From NCBI RefSeq assembly GCF_000715075.1, contig NC_134089.1, positions 102,865,157-102,929,156 on the forward strand: a stretch of 64,000 bases of DNA. The letters run 5' to 3'. Source of the stretch: Nicotiana tabacum. Its lineage: Eukaryota; Streptophyta; Magnoliopsida; Solanales; Solanaceae. Below are positions 35,288 through 47,542 of this stretch, piece after piece. Under the pieces are notes generated by a model. It saw only the letters and a list, made by a program, of their open reading frames with translations. It was not told where the DNA came from and did no database searches. A program made the position numbers and the translations under genes. Position 1 is the stretch's first letter, and each line of letters begins with the position of its first letter.

Positions 35288-35315
35288 ACAAAAGATATTT
35301 GGTTTTATCTTTTGT
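35288..35315. other. Perfect 10-bp hairpin
   Basis: ACAAAAGATA at 35288-35297 and TATCTTTTGT at 35306-35315 form an exact 10-bp stem with an 8-bp loop. CTGTGAA (35281) and TTCACAG (about 35325) give an outer 7-bp stem. It may be an excision footprint or part of the inverted-repeat element. Confidence 0.6.
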
Positions 35316-35708
35316 CAAAAGATATTCACAGAGGACATTAACTTATTGCAAGTAATATAACGTTTATTGTTAATATAACCAATAAATAGTAAGACAGTTA
35401 TAGATCCATAAGTGGCAATATGTTTTTGTCAGTATATTCCAATTCTCTGCGTCATGACCATTACCAGAATTTCTACCTATATTGGAGTGGAATCGATTAA
35501 AAATGGAGGAAAATAAATTTGAGAATGACAAACTTGCCAATATTTTTGTCCACACAACAACTTAAGAGGAAAATAATTAAAATGGGGGAAATAATAAAAT
35601 ATACATGAAACTAGATAGAAAGAGAGGAAACCATGGAATAATCTCCCAATTGAGTAGAAAACATAACCTCTAGTATTGTGTTACCACTAGTTTTCTGCTA
35701 CGTTATGG

Positions 35709-36118
35709 ATCCTGAACTTACAGTTACAAGTTTAAAAATTAAGGACACTTGGTCCTGAACTTCGAGTTCCAAGTTCAAAAGTTAAGGACATTTGGTCCTG
35801 AACTTAGACTAACAAGCTCAAAAGGTAAGGACAATAGGTCCTGAACTTACAGTTACAAATTCAAAAGTTAAGGACAATAGGTCCTGAAGTCCTGAATTTA
35901 GACTAACAAGCTCAAAAGTTAAGAACAATAAGTCCTGAACTTAGACTTACAAGTTTAAAAGTTAAGGACAAGTAGTCCTTAACTTAGAGTTACAAGCACA
36001 GAACTTAAGGACAGGTGGCCCTGAACTTAGACTAACAAGCTCAAAAGGTAAGGACAATAGGTCCTGAAGTCTTGAACATAAAGTTGCAAGTTCAAAAGTT
36101 AAGGATACTTGGTCCTGA
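35709..36118. repeat. Tandem array of about 43-bp GGTCCTGAACTT units
   Basis: About nine copies. A unit is GGTCCTGAACTTAGA, then AAGTTCAAAAGTTAAGGACA. AGGAC and GTCCT flank a 5-bp gap at unit boundaries, so each junction can pair. Core GTCCTGAACT resembles AGTCTGAAGT of the array at 31111. Confidence 0.8.
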
Positions 36119-36262
36119 ATTATTATGAGCAGAAGAGTGTTTTCGTCCGGACAGGTAAAGTTTATTAAAGCAATGGCTAAAGACTAAAGATATTTTAAAC
36201 AGTGACTTAAAAATAAATACATATATTATTAGTGGCTAACCGTGCACATCCTCATTTTTTGG

Positions 36263-36850
36263 AGTACAACATTAACTGAGCCTATCTTTACGTCAAGGAT
36301 GGGCATCCTTAATGGTGTAGCCAATATAAAGGAATTTTTATTACATGTGCAAAACTGTAAATCTAATTACTATTATTATAGAGGTTTCTAAATTATTGGC
36401 CTAACATAATTATATTTATCAATTGTGTTTAAAGTAAAAGATTAGGCTCCAATCTTTCTCATTTTAGACTCTAATAACTAGATCTCGAACAAATCCGACG
36501 AGCTCAAATCAATATTCAACCACACAGTTTCAAAATCCAATTCTACTTTCTACTCCAAACACCAATAGACTCTCAAATGCAAGTCAAATAACTCAATCGA
36601 CAACTATTAACAAGTTTTGTAGCTTTGAATCTACAAAATTGGATTCTGCAAAATTATTATTTATTTGAATTGAATTTTATTGTAAACGATTAGGAAAACT
36701 TTTGGGAATTTATATCTCTATTTTGAGGATGTTTGGTGAATATTAAAGTTGAATTTGGTTGAATCTCAAGTTAAACTCAAAGGCAAAGATATAAACAGGT
36801 TATATGCAAGTTGTATATAAGTTATTTGTAAATTATATGTAAGTTATATA
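36263..36850. other. Unassigned AT-rich segment left of A2
   Basis: No open frame of note. Tandem-like AAGTTATA/TGTAAGTT repetition at 36795-36850 leads into the A2 LTR, with ATATA as the probable left duplication. Confidence 0.45.
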
Positions 36851-37019
36851 TGTCACACCTCCATTTTCCCCATGATAGGGAGTTTTTCCAATTAAAGTGA
36901 TATTAATCGAAATGAGATTATTTATTCAGAGTCGCCACTTGGAATAATTAATGGTGTCCCAAGTCAACAGTTTATTTTAAATCCCAAATCGACGAAGTTG
37001 ACTCTTATTTATGGTCTGC

Positions 37020-39742
37020 TGTAACGACTCGGCCGGTCGTTTTAAGAATTTATGCTCTGATCCCCTATTAACTGCTTCCCCCTATTTGATTATGCTATTT
37101 CGATTCGCCAGGATGTTTGATTTTGAGTTTCGGAGTGTTTTGGGACACTTAGTCCCTAAATGAGAGCTTAAGCTTTAGAATTTGGACCTTAGTCGGAGCA
37201 GTGTGAAGACGGCCTCGGAATATAATTCTGTCAGTTCCGTTAGCTCCGTTGGGTAATTTCGGGCTTAAGGGCATGTTCGGATTGTATTTTGGAGGTCCAT
37301 AACTTATTTAGGCTTGAATTGCCGAAAGTTGAATTTTTGAAGTTTCCGGTTCATAGTGGGATTTCGATATCGGGGTTGGAATAGAATTCCGGAAGTTGGA
37401 ATAGCTCCGTAGTGTTGAATGTGATGTGCTTGCAAAATTTCAGGATATTCGGGCGAGGTTTGATAGACTTTTTTATCGAAAGCATAATTTCAGAGTTTTT
37501 GAAGTTCCTAGGCTTGAATCCAATGTTAAATTGGTGTTTTGATATTGTTTTAAGCATTTCGAAGATTGGAACAAGTTTGAATGATGTTTTAGGATTGGTT
37601 GACATGTTTGGTTGAGGTTCCGGGGGCCTCGGGTGTGTTTCGGATGCTCAACGAGTCATTTTTGGAACTTATTGAATTGTAGAAAAAGTTGCAGCAGTCA
37701 GTTCTAGTTTCCTTCTTTGCGTTCGCGAGTGGGGTCTCACGTTCGCGAAGAGGAGCTGGGGATGGTGAAGGGTTAAGGCTTCGCGTTCGCGAAGAAGAGC
37801 TGGGTCTGGTGAAGGGTTAATGCTTCACATTCGTGAAGGTATTCCCACGTTCGCGAGGCTGTGGGATCTTAAACCTATGCGTTCATGTAGGAGAAGGGAA
37901 GTTGGTCATCAAGTTCGCGACTTGGGCATCGCGTTCGTGAAAGAGGAAAGCTGGACCAAGCGGAATATAAATTTCAAAGGCGAGGTTTTAGCCATTTTTG
38001 TGAAAAATAGAGCTTGGGAGCTCGGATTTGAGCGAGGTTTTGAAGGATTTTCAGATATATCGATTAGGTAATGATTCTTAACTCCTTTTTGCTTATAACC
38101 CATTAATCTAAACATGAATTCATCATTTAATTTCGGAATTGGGATGAAAATTAGAGGAAAATTCTTAGACCTAAATTTCGAGTTTTGATTGAGGATTTGA
38201 CATTGGATTTGGATAATTTTGATATGGTTAGACTCGTGAGAGTATGAGGATTCTAAAAATGTAAATTTTACTCGATTTTGAGATGTGGGCTCGGGGGCAT
38301 TTTGGTCATTTTACCTAATTTCGCGTATTAGCTTTGAACTTATTTGTGGAATCAGTTACTTAAAGTGATATTTACATTATGCAATTGAATTGAATAGATT
38401 TAGGCCATTTGGAGTCAAGTACTCATGGCAAGAACGTGGTTTCGGGTTGATTTTTAGCCGGTTCGAGGTAAATGGTTTGCCTAACCTTGTGTGGGGGAAA
38501 CTCCCCTTAGGATTTGGTATTATTGATATTTGAAATTCCTTGTACGTGAGGTGACGAGTGCGTACTTGTGCTAATTATTGGAAAATATGGTTTTCATTAA
38601 GTAATTATAATTGTGTTTCTTTTCCTGTTTATATTACTTGCAATTTAAGCCTGTTGTTAGCTTAGGGAAGCATGCTTAATTGACTTAATTACTTTACTTG
38701 CTCAAACTGCCTTATTTAGATTATGTGTAGCATACTAGGCTAGAAATACCTCTTTTACCTTGGTATAAAATTTGAATTGAATTGTCTATTCTTCGTGTTA
38801 TTGCTGTGTGTTTACTTTGGAACTACGGGACGGTATCCCGGGGGATCCCCTTGTGTATTTCCTTTGGGACTACGGATTGGTATTCTGGTACATCCCCCTG
38901 CACATTTACATTGGAACTACGGGATTGCACCCGATAGAATCTCCGTATACTAGATATTTACATTTGGGACTACGGATCGGATTTTTGGTAGATCCCCGCG
39001 CATTATGAGTTGGACTATGGGACTGCACCCGGAAGATCCACTGGATATTTATATTTGGGGACTACAGGACGGTATCTTGGGAGATCCCCGGTTGTTATCT
39101 CTGTGTTGAGTTGTACTCCTTTCCGTGATTATTTTGTCTCTGTTATAATTGTTGTTGTTCTTTATATTCTGTGTTATTTCTTGCTATTGCACTTAGTTGT
39201 ACTGTCTCATTCTATAGTGCTATACCTTATATTTCATTTAATCTCAGTAGGGCCCTGACCTTCCTTGTCACTACCCGACCGAGGTTAGGCTTGGCACTTA
39301 CTGAGTACCGTTGTGGTGTACTCATGCCCTTTCTACGCATGTTTTTCATGTGCATATCCAAGTACTTCCACTTAGACTTATCACACTTGAGGCGAGGCAC
39401 TTTCGTAGAGATTTCGAAGTATATCTGCCGCGTTCGCAGACCGAGGAGTCCCTTTCTATTCTCAGTACTAGTATAGCCCTTCTATATTTTCCTTGTTGAT
39501 AGATATTTATGGAGTTAAAGCTTTTTATGTAAACTCTTAGCTGGTGATTCATGGGGTTCTGGATTTTGGGAGTGTTAGGTTGAGATTCTTGTACTATGAT
39601 AAACACTGTTTCATTTTATTATCTCGATTTTTAATTATTTTCTTTCCGCAATTGTTTCTTTTCTGCATTTGTTAGGCTTACCTAGTCATAGAGACTAGGT
39701 GCCATCACGATAGTTCACGGAGGGCGAACTGGAGTCGTGACA
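37020..39742 (+). mobile_element. 5' LTR of element E
   Basis: The LTR is 2723 bp. It starts TGTAACGACTCGG and ends GAGTCGTGACA. It contains TTCGCG-type motifs (37711-37940), which include a local duplication near 37740-37830, and a 60-bp repeat block (38817-39095). The 3' partner differs by many substitutions and by small indels, so the insertion is old. Confidence 0.95.
38817..39095 (+). repeat. Five-copy 60-bp repeat in the E 5' LTR
   Basis: Units share GGAACTACGGGA or GGGACTACGGA, a GTATCC or GCACCC core, then AGATCCCC. They recur about every 60 bp. The block also occurs in the 3' LTR (46597-46875). Confidence 0.75.
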
Positions 39743-39745
39743 AGT

Positions 39746-39757
39746 TGGTATCAGAGC
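39746..39757 (+). other. Primer-binding site of element E (initiator Met tRNA)
   Basis: TGGTATCAGAGC lies three bases after the LTR and is the classic complement of the plant initiator Met tRNA 3' end. Confidence 0.95.
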
Positions 39758-39932
39758 TCTAGGTTCATAGGAGTCATGAATGACAAGCCGGTTTATAAAG
39801 TCTCGCGGATCGGTACGGAGAAGTCTGTACTCATCTACGAGAACCTATGTAACCGTTAGGAAAATTCTACTTCATTGTCGTGTTAGATTTTGATATCACA
39901 ATTCTAAACTTCTGTCTTCTATTCTCTCATAG

Positions 39933-41150
39933 ATAGTGAGGACACGTGCTACCAGAGATAATCAGGCACCCGCGCCCCCTACTGGAGCCGTCAGAGGCCG
40001 AGGACGCGCACGCGGTGCAGCCAGAGCACCCGCACGAGCTGCCACCCAGGTACCACCAACAGTTCCAGCCGGAGTCCAGGCGCCTGATACGCCTACTGCT
40101 ACTAATACTCTAATGCTTCAGGAGACTCTTGCGCAGTTCATGAGCATGTACACCACTCTGACTCAGGCATGGTTGCTTCCCCTTGCTGCAGCTACATCTC
40201 AGACCAGGGGAGGAGCACAGACTCCCACCGCTCGCACTCCTAAGCAGCGAGTACATATTGATCAGGTCCTAGAGATTATTCATGTATAGCCTGCAGTCCC
40301 ATATCAGCCTGAGGATAGGGCAGCGATTTCCGAGAATGAGCAGCTGAGGCTTGAGAGGTTCAAGAAGTACAATCCTCCTGTATTCAGTGGTCTAGCATCA
40401 AATTATGGTCTAAGATTTCTAGATGAGTGCCACTGTATTCTCCATACCATGGGTATATCAGGATCGAGCGGGGTTTCCTTCACTACCTTCCAGCTTCGAG
40501 GAGCCACCTATGAGTGGTGGCGTACATATGAGTTAGACAGTCCAGATGAGGCTGCTTCCCTGACTTGGACTCAGTTTTCAGATATGTTCCTGAGAGCCTC
40601 AGGGACGCATGGCGTGCAGAGTTTGAGCATTTGCGCCAGGGTACTATGATTGTCTCGGAGTATACTGTCCATTACACTAGCTTGGCTAGACATTCCCCAG
40701 CATTGGTTTCTATTGTTCGTAAGAGGGTTCGCTGGTTTATTGAGGGGCTTATTCCCAGCATCAGGTCTAGCATGGCTCGTGAGTTGGAGATGGATATTTC
40801 TTATCAGCAGGTGGTAAGCATTGCTAAGAGGATTGAGGGTATGCATACTAGGGATAGAGAGATGAGGGAGGCCAAGAGGTCTCGAGAGTCGGGCCATTAT
40901 TCTGGTGCCCATGCCCCAGCTGCAGGTCGTCATGGTAGGGGTTATATGAGTCGCCCTGTTCATTTAGCTCTTCAAGCAGCTAGTGGTATTCTAGCTCCTC
41001 ATAGGCCTCAGGAGCCTTATTATGCACCTCCAGTATCTAGTGTGCCTCCTGCGCGGGGTGCTTTCAGTGATTAGTCCAGCAGACCTGGCCCGAACTAGTC
41101 ACATCCACCATGTCCTCCCATAGCTTGTTTTGAGTGTGGTGACACACGCC
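39933..41150 (+). pseudogene. Gag remnant of element E
   Basis: The frame starts at 39933, where F has ATGGTGAGG; E has ATAGTGAGG, so the start codon is lost. Reading on gives RTRATRDNQAPAPP and an Arg/Gly/Ala-rich region, then a TAG at 40287. The capsid domain includes FKKYNPPVFSGLASNY and GATYEWWRTYEL. A frameshift near 40610 follows, then AEFEHLRQGTMIVSEYTVHY and ARELEMDISYQQVVSIAKR to about 41074. Near 41130 the knuckle reads CFECGDTRHVVRYF, with the last Cys replaced by Phe. Confidence 0.85.
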
Positions 41151-41269
41151 ATGTGGTGAGGTATTTCCCCAGACTTAGGAGGGGTGCACCTCTACAGAAT
41201 TCTCAGCCACAGCGTGCCCCCAGAGTTCTCAGGCTATGGTTACAACTCCAGTTGCTACCCCACCTGCTC

Positions 41270-41690
41270 AGCCAGCTAGAGGTAGATATCGGGGAGGTAG
41301 AGGCCAGATACTATGCCCTTCCTGCCTATATCGAGGTTGTCGCCTCCGATTCTGTCATCACAGGTATTGTCCTGGTTTGTCATAGAGATACATCGATTTT
41401 ATTCGATCCAAGCTCCACCTATTCTTATGGATCTTCTTATTTTGCTCTGCATTTGGGTGTATCTCGGGATTCTTTGATTTCCCCTATTTATGTTTCCATT
41501 CCTGTGGAAGATTCTCTTATTGTGGACCGCGTTTATCGGTCGTTTGTGGTTTCCCTTAGTAGTTTTGACACTAGAGTCGATTTATTATTGATCAGCATGG
41601 TAGATTTTGATGTTATTTTGGGCATGGACTAGTTGTCGCCCTATTATACTATTCTTGATTGTCATGCCAAAACCGTGACGCTGGCTATGC
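41270..41690 (+). pseudogene. Protease remnant of element E
   Basis: Aspartic protease of the polyprotein. IVLVCHRDTSILFDPSSTYS holds the active site; element F has DPGST here, so Gly became Ser. The domain continues VSIPVEDSLIVDRVYRSFVV and [18 protein letters not shown]. Then the TGG of the expected WLSPY is TAG (about 41630). Confidence 0.8.
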
Positions 41691-43290
41691 TAGGTGTACC
41701 GCGTGTTGAGTGGAGAGGTACTTTAGATCACACTTCCAATCGAGTTATTTCTTTCCTTAAGGTTCATTGTATGGTTGAGAAGGGGTGTGGCGCATATCTA
41801 TCTTATGTTAGAGATGTCATTATTGATACCCCTACAGTTGATTCAGTCCCAGCAGTACGGGATTTTCCTGATGTGTTTCCAGCTGATCTTCCGGGCATGC
41901 CGCCCGATAGAGATATTGATTTTGGCATTGACGTGTTGCCGAGCACTCAGCCTATTTTTATTCCTTCATATCGCATGGCCCCTCCTGAGTTGAAGAAGTT
42001 GAAGGATCAGTTACAGGAATTGCTTGATAAGGGTTTTATTTGGCCCAGTGTATCACCTTGGGGTGCTCCTATCTTGTTTGTGAAGAAAAAGGATAGTTCT
42101 ATGTGTATGTGTATTGATTATCGCCCGTTGAACAAAGTTACAGTGAAGAACCATTATCCTTTGCCCCATGTTGATGATTTATTTGTCCGGCTTCAGGGCG
42201 CACGAGTGTTTTATAAGATTGACTTGCGCTCAGGTTACAATTAGTTGAAGATTCGGGAGCCAGATATCCGGAAGACTTCTTTTAGGACTCGATATGGTCA
42301 TTATAGTTCCTTGTTATGTCATTTGGGCTGACCAATGCTCCAGCAGCCTTTATGCATTTGATGCACAGTGTATTCCGGCCGTATCTTGACTCGTTCGTCA
42401 TTGTTTTTATTGATGATACTCTGGTGTATTCCCCGAATCGGGAATATCATGAGCAGCACCTGAGGACTGTGCTTCAGACTTTGAGGGAAAAGAAGTTATA
42501 TGCAAAGTTCTCAAAATGTGAGTTTTGGTTGGATTCTGTGGCATTCTTAGGCCACATGGTATCGAGTGAGGGTATTCAGGTGGATCCGAAGGAAGTGGAG
42601 GCAGTGCAGAGTTGGCCTAGACCATCCTTAGCCACAAAGATCCGCAGTTTTCTTGGCTTGGCGGGTTACTACCGTCATTTTGTTGAGGGGTTTTCATCGA
42701 TTGCATCCCCTATGACCAGGCTGACCCAGAAGGGTGCTCCGTTCAAATGGATGGAAGAGTGTGAGGCGAGCTTTCAGAAGCTCAAGACAGCTTTAACTAC
42801 AGCCCCAATTTTGATATTGCCTATAGGTTCGGGGTCTTATACTGTCTATTGTAATGCCTCTACGATTGGCCTTGGAGCGGTATTAATGTAGGACGGTAGG
42901 TTGATTTCCTACGCGTCTAGATAGTTGAAGGTACATGAGAAGAATTATCATGTCCATGATCTCGAGTTAGCTTCCATTGTTCATGCCTTGAAGATTTGGC
43001 ATCATTATTTGTACAGTGTGCCTTGTGAGATTTATACTAATCACCGAAGTTTACAGCATCTTTTCAAGTAAAAGGATCTTATTTTGTGCCAGGAGAGGTG
43101 GTTAGAGCTACTGAAAGACTATGATATCACTATTTTGTATCACCCGGGAAAAGCCAATGTGGCGGCCGATGCTTTGAGTCACCGGGCAGAGAGTTTGGGG
43201 AGTTCGGCTTATTTACCAGCAGTAGAGAGGCCCATGGCAATTTCAGGCCTTAGCCAGCTAGTTTGTGAGATTGGATCTTTCGGAGCCTAG
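41690..43290 (+). pseudogene. Reverse transcriptase and RNase H of element E
   Basis: Clear motifs in order are [68 protein letters not shown], then a TAG at 42242. A one-base deletion near 42310 precedes [22 protein letters not shown] (catalytic DD intact, near 42405) and [19 protein letters not shown] follow. RNase H begins near 42780; the first catalytic motif is YCNAS where F has YCDAS, so Asp is lost. Further stops lie at 42888, 42922 and 43069. ANVAADAL near 43155 keeps the final Asp. Confidence 0.9.
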
Positions 43291-44300
43291 CCGGGTTCTA
43301 GCTTGCGTGGTTTCTCGGTCTTCCTTATTTGATCGTATTAGGGAGCGTCAGTTTGATGACCCTCATTTACTTATACTCAAGGACAAAGTGTTACATGGTG
43401 ATTCCATAGATGTGACTATTGGTGATTATGGGGTATTGAGAATGCAGGGTCAGATTTGTGTACCCAATGTTGATGGACTTCGGGAGTCGATTCTAGAGGA
43501 GGCCCATAGTTCGCGGTATTCCATTCATTCGGGTCCTGCGAAGATGTACCATGATTTGAGGCAGCACTATTGGTGGAGGCGGATGAAGAAAGATATAGTT
43601 GGGTTTGTAGCTCGGTGCCTCAATTGTCAGCAGGTGAAGTATGAGCACCAAAGACCGGGTGGGTTGCTTCAGCATATAGAGATTCCGGAGTGGAAGTTGG
43701 AGCGGATCACCGTGGACTTTGTAGTTGGGCTCCCACGAACTTTGAGGAAGTTCGATGCCATTTAGGTGATTGTGGATCGGCTGACCAAGTCTGCACATTT
43801 CATTCCGGTGTATACTACCTATTCTTCGGAGCGTCTGGTGGAGATTTATATCCGGGAGATTGTTCGTCTGCATGGTGTTCTAGTTTCCCTCATTTCAGAT
43901 AGAGGTACTCAGTTCATATCACAGTTCTGGAGGACCGTACAGCATAAGATAGGTACTCGGGTGGAGTTGAGTACAACATTTCACCCTCAGACAGACGGAC
44001 AGTCCGAGCGCACTATTCATATTCTTAAGGATATGCTCCGTACGTGTGTGATTGAGTTTGGAGGGTCTTAGGATCAGTTCTTGCTATTGGCGGAGTTTAC
44101 CTACAACAACAGCTATTAGTCCAGCATTCAAATGGCACCGTATGAGGCTTTATATGGTAGGCGGTGTATATCCCCGGTGGGTTGGTTTGAGCCGGGTGAG
44201 ACTATATTATTGGGCACAGACATGGTTCAGGATGCTTTGGAAAAGGTTAAGGTGATTCAGGATAGACTCCGTACAGCCCAATCCAGATAGAGGAGTTACG
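43291..44300 (+). pseudogene. Integrase of element E
   Basis: The HHCC zinc region is present (H and H in EAHSSRYSIHSGPAKM; C and C in RCLNCQQVKYEH). The core keeps D in ITVDFVVGLP, D in ISDRGTQFIS and E in TDGQSERTI, so D, D, E is intact. Stops: TAG at about 43764 (W expected), about 44070 (W expected), about 44117 and 44288 (Gln expected). Confidence 0.9.
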
Positions 44301-44329
44301 CGGACCGGAAAATTCGTGATGTTTCCTAT

Positions 44330-44777
44330 ATGGTTGGAGAGCGAGTTCTGCTTCGGGTTTCACCTATGAAGGGCGTTATGAGATTTTGGAAGAAAGGGAA
44401 GTTGAGTCCGAGGTTTATTGGTCCTTATGAGAAGCTTGCCTTACCTCCCAGCTTGGCAGGAGTTCATCCGGTATTTCATGTTTCGATACTCCGGAGGTAT
44501 CACGGTGATCCGTCGCACGTGTTGGATTTCAGTTCACTCCAGTTGGACAAGGATCTATCTTATGTTGAGGAGCCAGTGGCAATATTGGACAGGCAGGTTC
44601 GGAAGCTGAGGTCAAAGAACATTGCCTTAGTAAAGGTTCAGTGGCGGGGTCAGCCGATCGAGAAGGCGACCTGGGAGACCGAGCAGGATATGCGTAGTCG
44701 TTACCCTCATCTTTTCACTACTTCAGGTATGTCTCTATACTCGTTCGAGGACGAACGAATGTTTAAGTGTAGGAGGA
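44330..44777 (+). pseudogene. Chromodomain of element E
   Basis: The C-terminus reads VGERVLLRVSPMKGVMRFW, SPRFIGPYE, ALPPSLAGVHPVFHVSILRR, VEEPVAILDRQVRKLRSKN and LVKVQWRGQPIEKATWETE. This matches the chromovirus chromodomain that recognises histone marks and steers insertion to heterochromatin. A short deletion near GPYE removes about 12 residues found in F (about 56610-56650). The frame ends at 44782, a few bases inside the 3' LTR. Confidence 0.9.
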
Positions 44778-47537
44778 TGTAACGATTCGGTCAGTCGTTT
44801 TAAGAATTTATGCCCCAATTCCCTATTAACTGCTTTCCCCGTGTTTAATTCTACTATTTTGATTCACCGGGATGTTTGGTTTTGAGTTTCGGAGTGTTTT
44901 GGGATACTTAGTCCCTAAATGAGAGCTTAAGCTTTAGAATTTGGACCGTAGTCGGAGCAGTGTGAAGACGGCCTCGGAATGGAATTTCGTCGGTTCCGTT
45001 AGCTCCGTTTGCTGATTTTGGGCTTCGGGGCATGTTCGGATTGGGTTTTGGAGGTCCGTAGCTTATTTAGGCTTGAATTGCCGAAAGTTGAATTTTTGAA
45101 GTTTCCGGTTCGATAGTGAGATTTTGATATCGGGGTCAGAATGGAATTCCGAAACTTGGAGTATCTCTTCGTAGTGTTGAATGTGACGTGCTTGCAAAAT
45201 TTCAGGTCATTCGGGTGAGGTTTGATAGACTTTTTGATTGAAAGCGTAATTTGAGAGTTTTTGGAGTTCTTAGGCTTGAATCCAATGTTAAATTGATGTT
45301 TTGATGTTGTTTTGAGCGTTCCGAAGATTGGAACAAGCTTGAATGAAGTTTTAGGATTGGTTGGCATGTTTGGTTGAGGTCCCGGGGGCCTCAGGTGTGT
45401 TGCGGATGCTCAACGGGTCATTTTTTGAACTTAGTGAATTGCAGAAAAAGTTGCAGCAGTCAGTTCTGATTTCCTTCTTTGCGTTCGCGAGTGGGGTCTC
45501 GCGTTCGCAAAGAGGAGTTGGGGATGGTGAAGGGTTAATGTTTCGCGTTCGGGAAGGTATTCCTGTGTTCGCGAGGCTGTGGGATCTTATACCTACGCGT
45601 TCGCGAAGGTTGTCCCGCGTTCATGTAGAAGGAGGGAAGTTGGTCATCGCGTTCGCGAAAGAGGAAAGCTGGACCAAGCGGAGTTGTGCTTCGCGAATGC
45701 GAGGTTCCTTCCGCGTTCGCGAAGAAGGAATTTACTGGGCAGAATATCAATTTCAAAGCCGAGGGTTTAGCCATTTTTGTGAAAACTAGAGCTTGAGAAC
45801 TCGGATTTGAGCGAGGTTTTGAGGGATTTTCAGGGATATCGATTGGGTAAAGATTCTTAACTCCTTTTTGCTTATAACCCATTAATCTAAACATGAATTC
45901 ATCATTTAATTTCGGAATTGGGATGAAAATTGGGGGAAAGTTCTTAGACATAAATATCGAGTTTTGATTGGGGATTTGACATTGGATTTGGATAATTTTG
46001 GTATGGTTAGACTTGTGAGAGTATGAGAATTCTGAAAATGTAAATTTTACCCGATTCCGAGATGTGGGCCCGAGGGAAATTTTGGTCATTTTACCTAATT
46101 TCGCGTATTAGCTTAGAATTTAGTTGTGGAATCAGTTACTTGAAGTGATATTTACATTATGCAATTGAATTGAATAGATTTGGGCCATTAGGAGTCGAGT
46201 ACTCGTGGAAAGAACGTGATTTCGGGTTGATTTTGAGACGGTTCGAGGTAAGTGGCTTTCCTAACCTTGTGTGGGGGAAACTCCCCTTAGGATTTGTTAT
46301 TATTGATATTTGAAATGCCTTGTACGTGAGGTGACGGGTGCATACTTGTGCTAATTGTTGGAAATCCGGTTTTTGTTAAGTAATTATAATTTTGTTTCTT
46401 TTCCTGTTTATATTACTTGCAATTTAAGCCTGTTGTTAGTTTAGGGAAGCATGCCTAATTGATTGAATTGTTTTACTTACTCAAACTGCCTTATTTGGAT
46501 TATGTGCAGCATGTTACGCTAGAAATACCTATTTTACCTTGGTATGGAATTTGAATTGAATTGTCTATTCTTCGTGTTGTTGTTGTGTGTTTACCTTGGG
46601 ACTACGGGACGGTATCCCGAGAGATCCCCCATGTGTGTTTACTTTGGGACTACAGATTGGTATTCCGGTAGATCTCCTTGCACATTTACGTTGGAACTAC
46701 GGGACTGCACTCGGTAGATTTTCCCTGTACTAGATATTTACATTTAGGACTACGGTTCGGATTTTTTGTAGATCCCCGCGCATTATGAGTTGGACTACGG
46801 GACTGCACCCGGGAGATCCACTGGATATTTAAATTTGGGGACTACAGGACGGTATCCTGGGAGATCCCCGGTTGTTATGTCTGTGTTGAGTTGTACTCCT
46901 TTCCGTGATTATTTTGTCTCTGTTATAGTTGATGTTGTTCTTTCTATTATGTGTTATTTCTTCCTGTTGCACTTAGTTGTACTGTCTCATTCTATACTCT
47001 TATACCTTATATTTCATTTAATCTCAGTAGATCCCTGACCTTCCTCGTGACTACCCGACCGAGGTTAGGCTTGGTACTTACTGAGTATCGTTGTGGTGTA
47101 CTCATGCCCTTTCTGCGCATGTTTTTCATGTGTATATCCAGGTACTTCCACTCAGTCTTATCACACTTGAGGCGAGGCGCTTTCGTAGAGACTTCGAGGT
47201 ATATATGCCGCGTCCGCAGACCAGGGAGTCCCTTTCTATTCTCAGTACTAGTATAGCCCTTCTGTATTTTCCTTGTTGATAGATATTTCTGAAGTTAAAG
47301 CTTTTTATGTAAACTCTTAGCTTATGATTCATGAGGTTCCGGATTTTGGGAGTGTTAGGTTGAGATTTTTGTACTATTATATGCCAGGCGACAACTTAAA
47401 CACTGTTTCATTTTATTATCTCGGTTTTTAATTATTTTCTTTCTACAATTATTTTTTTCGGATTTGTTAAGCTTACCTAGTCATAGAGACTAGGTGCCTT
47501 CACGATAGTTCACAGAGGGCGAACTAGGGTCGTGACA
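44778..47537 (+). mobile_element. 3' LTR of element E
   Basis: The LTR is 2760 bp, TGTAACGATTCGG to GGTCGTGACA. AGGAGGA before it is the polypurine primer. It has about 21 extra bases near 47380 compared with the 5' copy. It shares the TTCGCG block (45475-45730) and the 60-bp block. Confidence 0.95.
46597..46875 (+). repeat. Five-copy 60-bp repeat in the E 3' LTR
   Basis: Counterpart of 38817-39095, with the same unit order and small substitutions. It predates the insertion of E. Confidence 0.75.
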
Positions 47538-47542
47538 TCTGC

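Larger units (their letters stand above)
35107..36262. mobile_element. Putative inverted-repeat DNA element 2, holding a tandem array
   Basis: The left end (TTTTTTGGGTAAAAATAG, GGGTAACCACT) resembles the reverse complement of the right end (GGCTAACCGTGCACATCC, TCATTTTTTGGAG). Further inside, TAGCCACTAGTC at about 35190 and GACTAAAGATATT / TTAGTGGCTA at about 36185-36230 are opposed. It would directly abut element 1. No transposase is seen. The pairing was judged by eye and is imperfect. Confidence 0.35.
37020..47537 (+). mobile_element. Ty3/gypsy chromovirus E, complete but decayed
   Basis: The element is 10.5 kb with LTRs 37020-39742 and 44778-47537, termini TGTAACGA and CGTGACA. TCTGC at 37015-37019 and 47538-47542 is the duplication. 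Primer site, gag, protease, RT, RNase H, integrase and chromodomain follow in order on +. Nearly all in-frame stops are C-to-T or G-to-A changes. Confidence 0.95.

Noticed and set aside
39936..40289. A GTG start for gag of E
   Set aside because: F has ATG one codon upstream; E's ATA shows that the start is lost, so GTG is a by-product.
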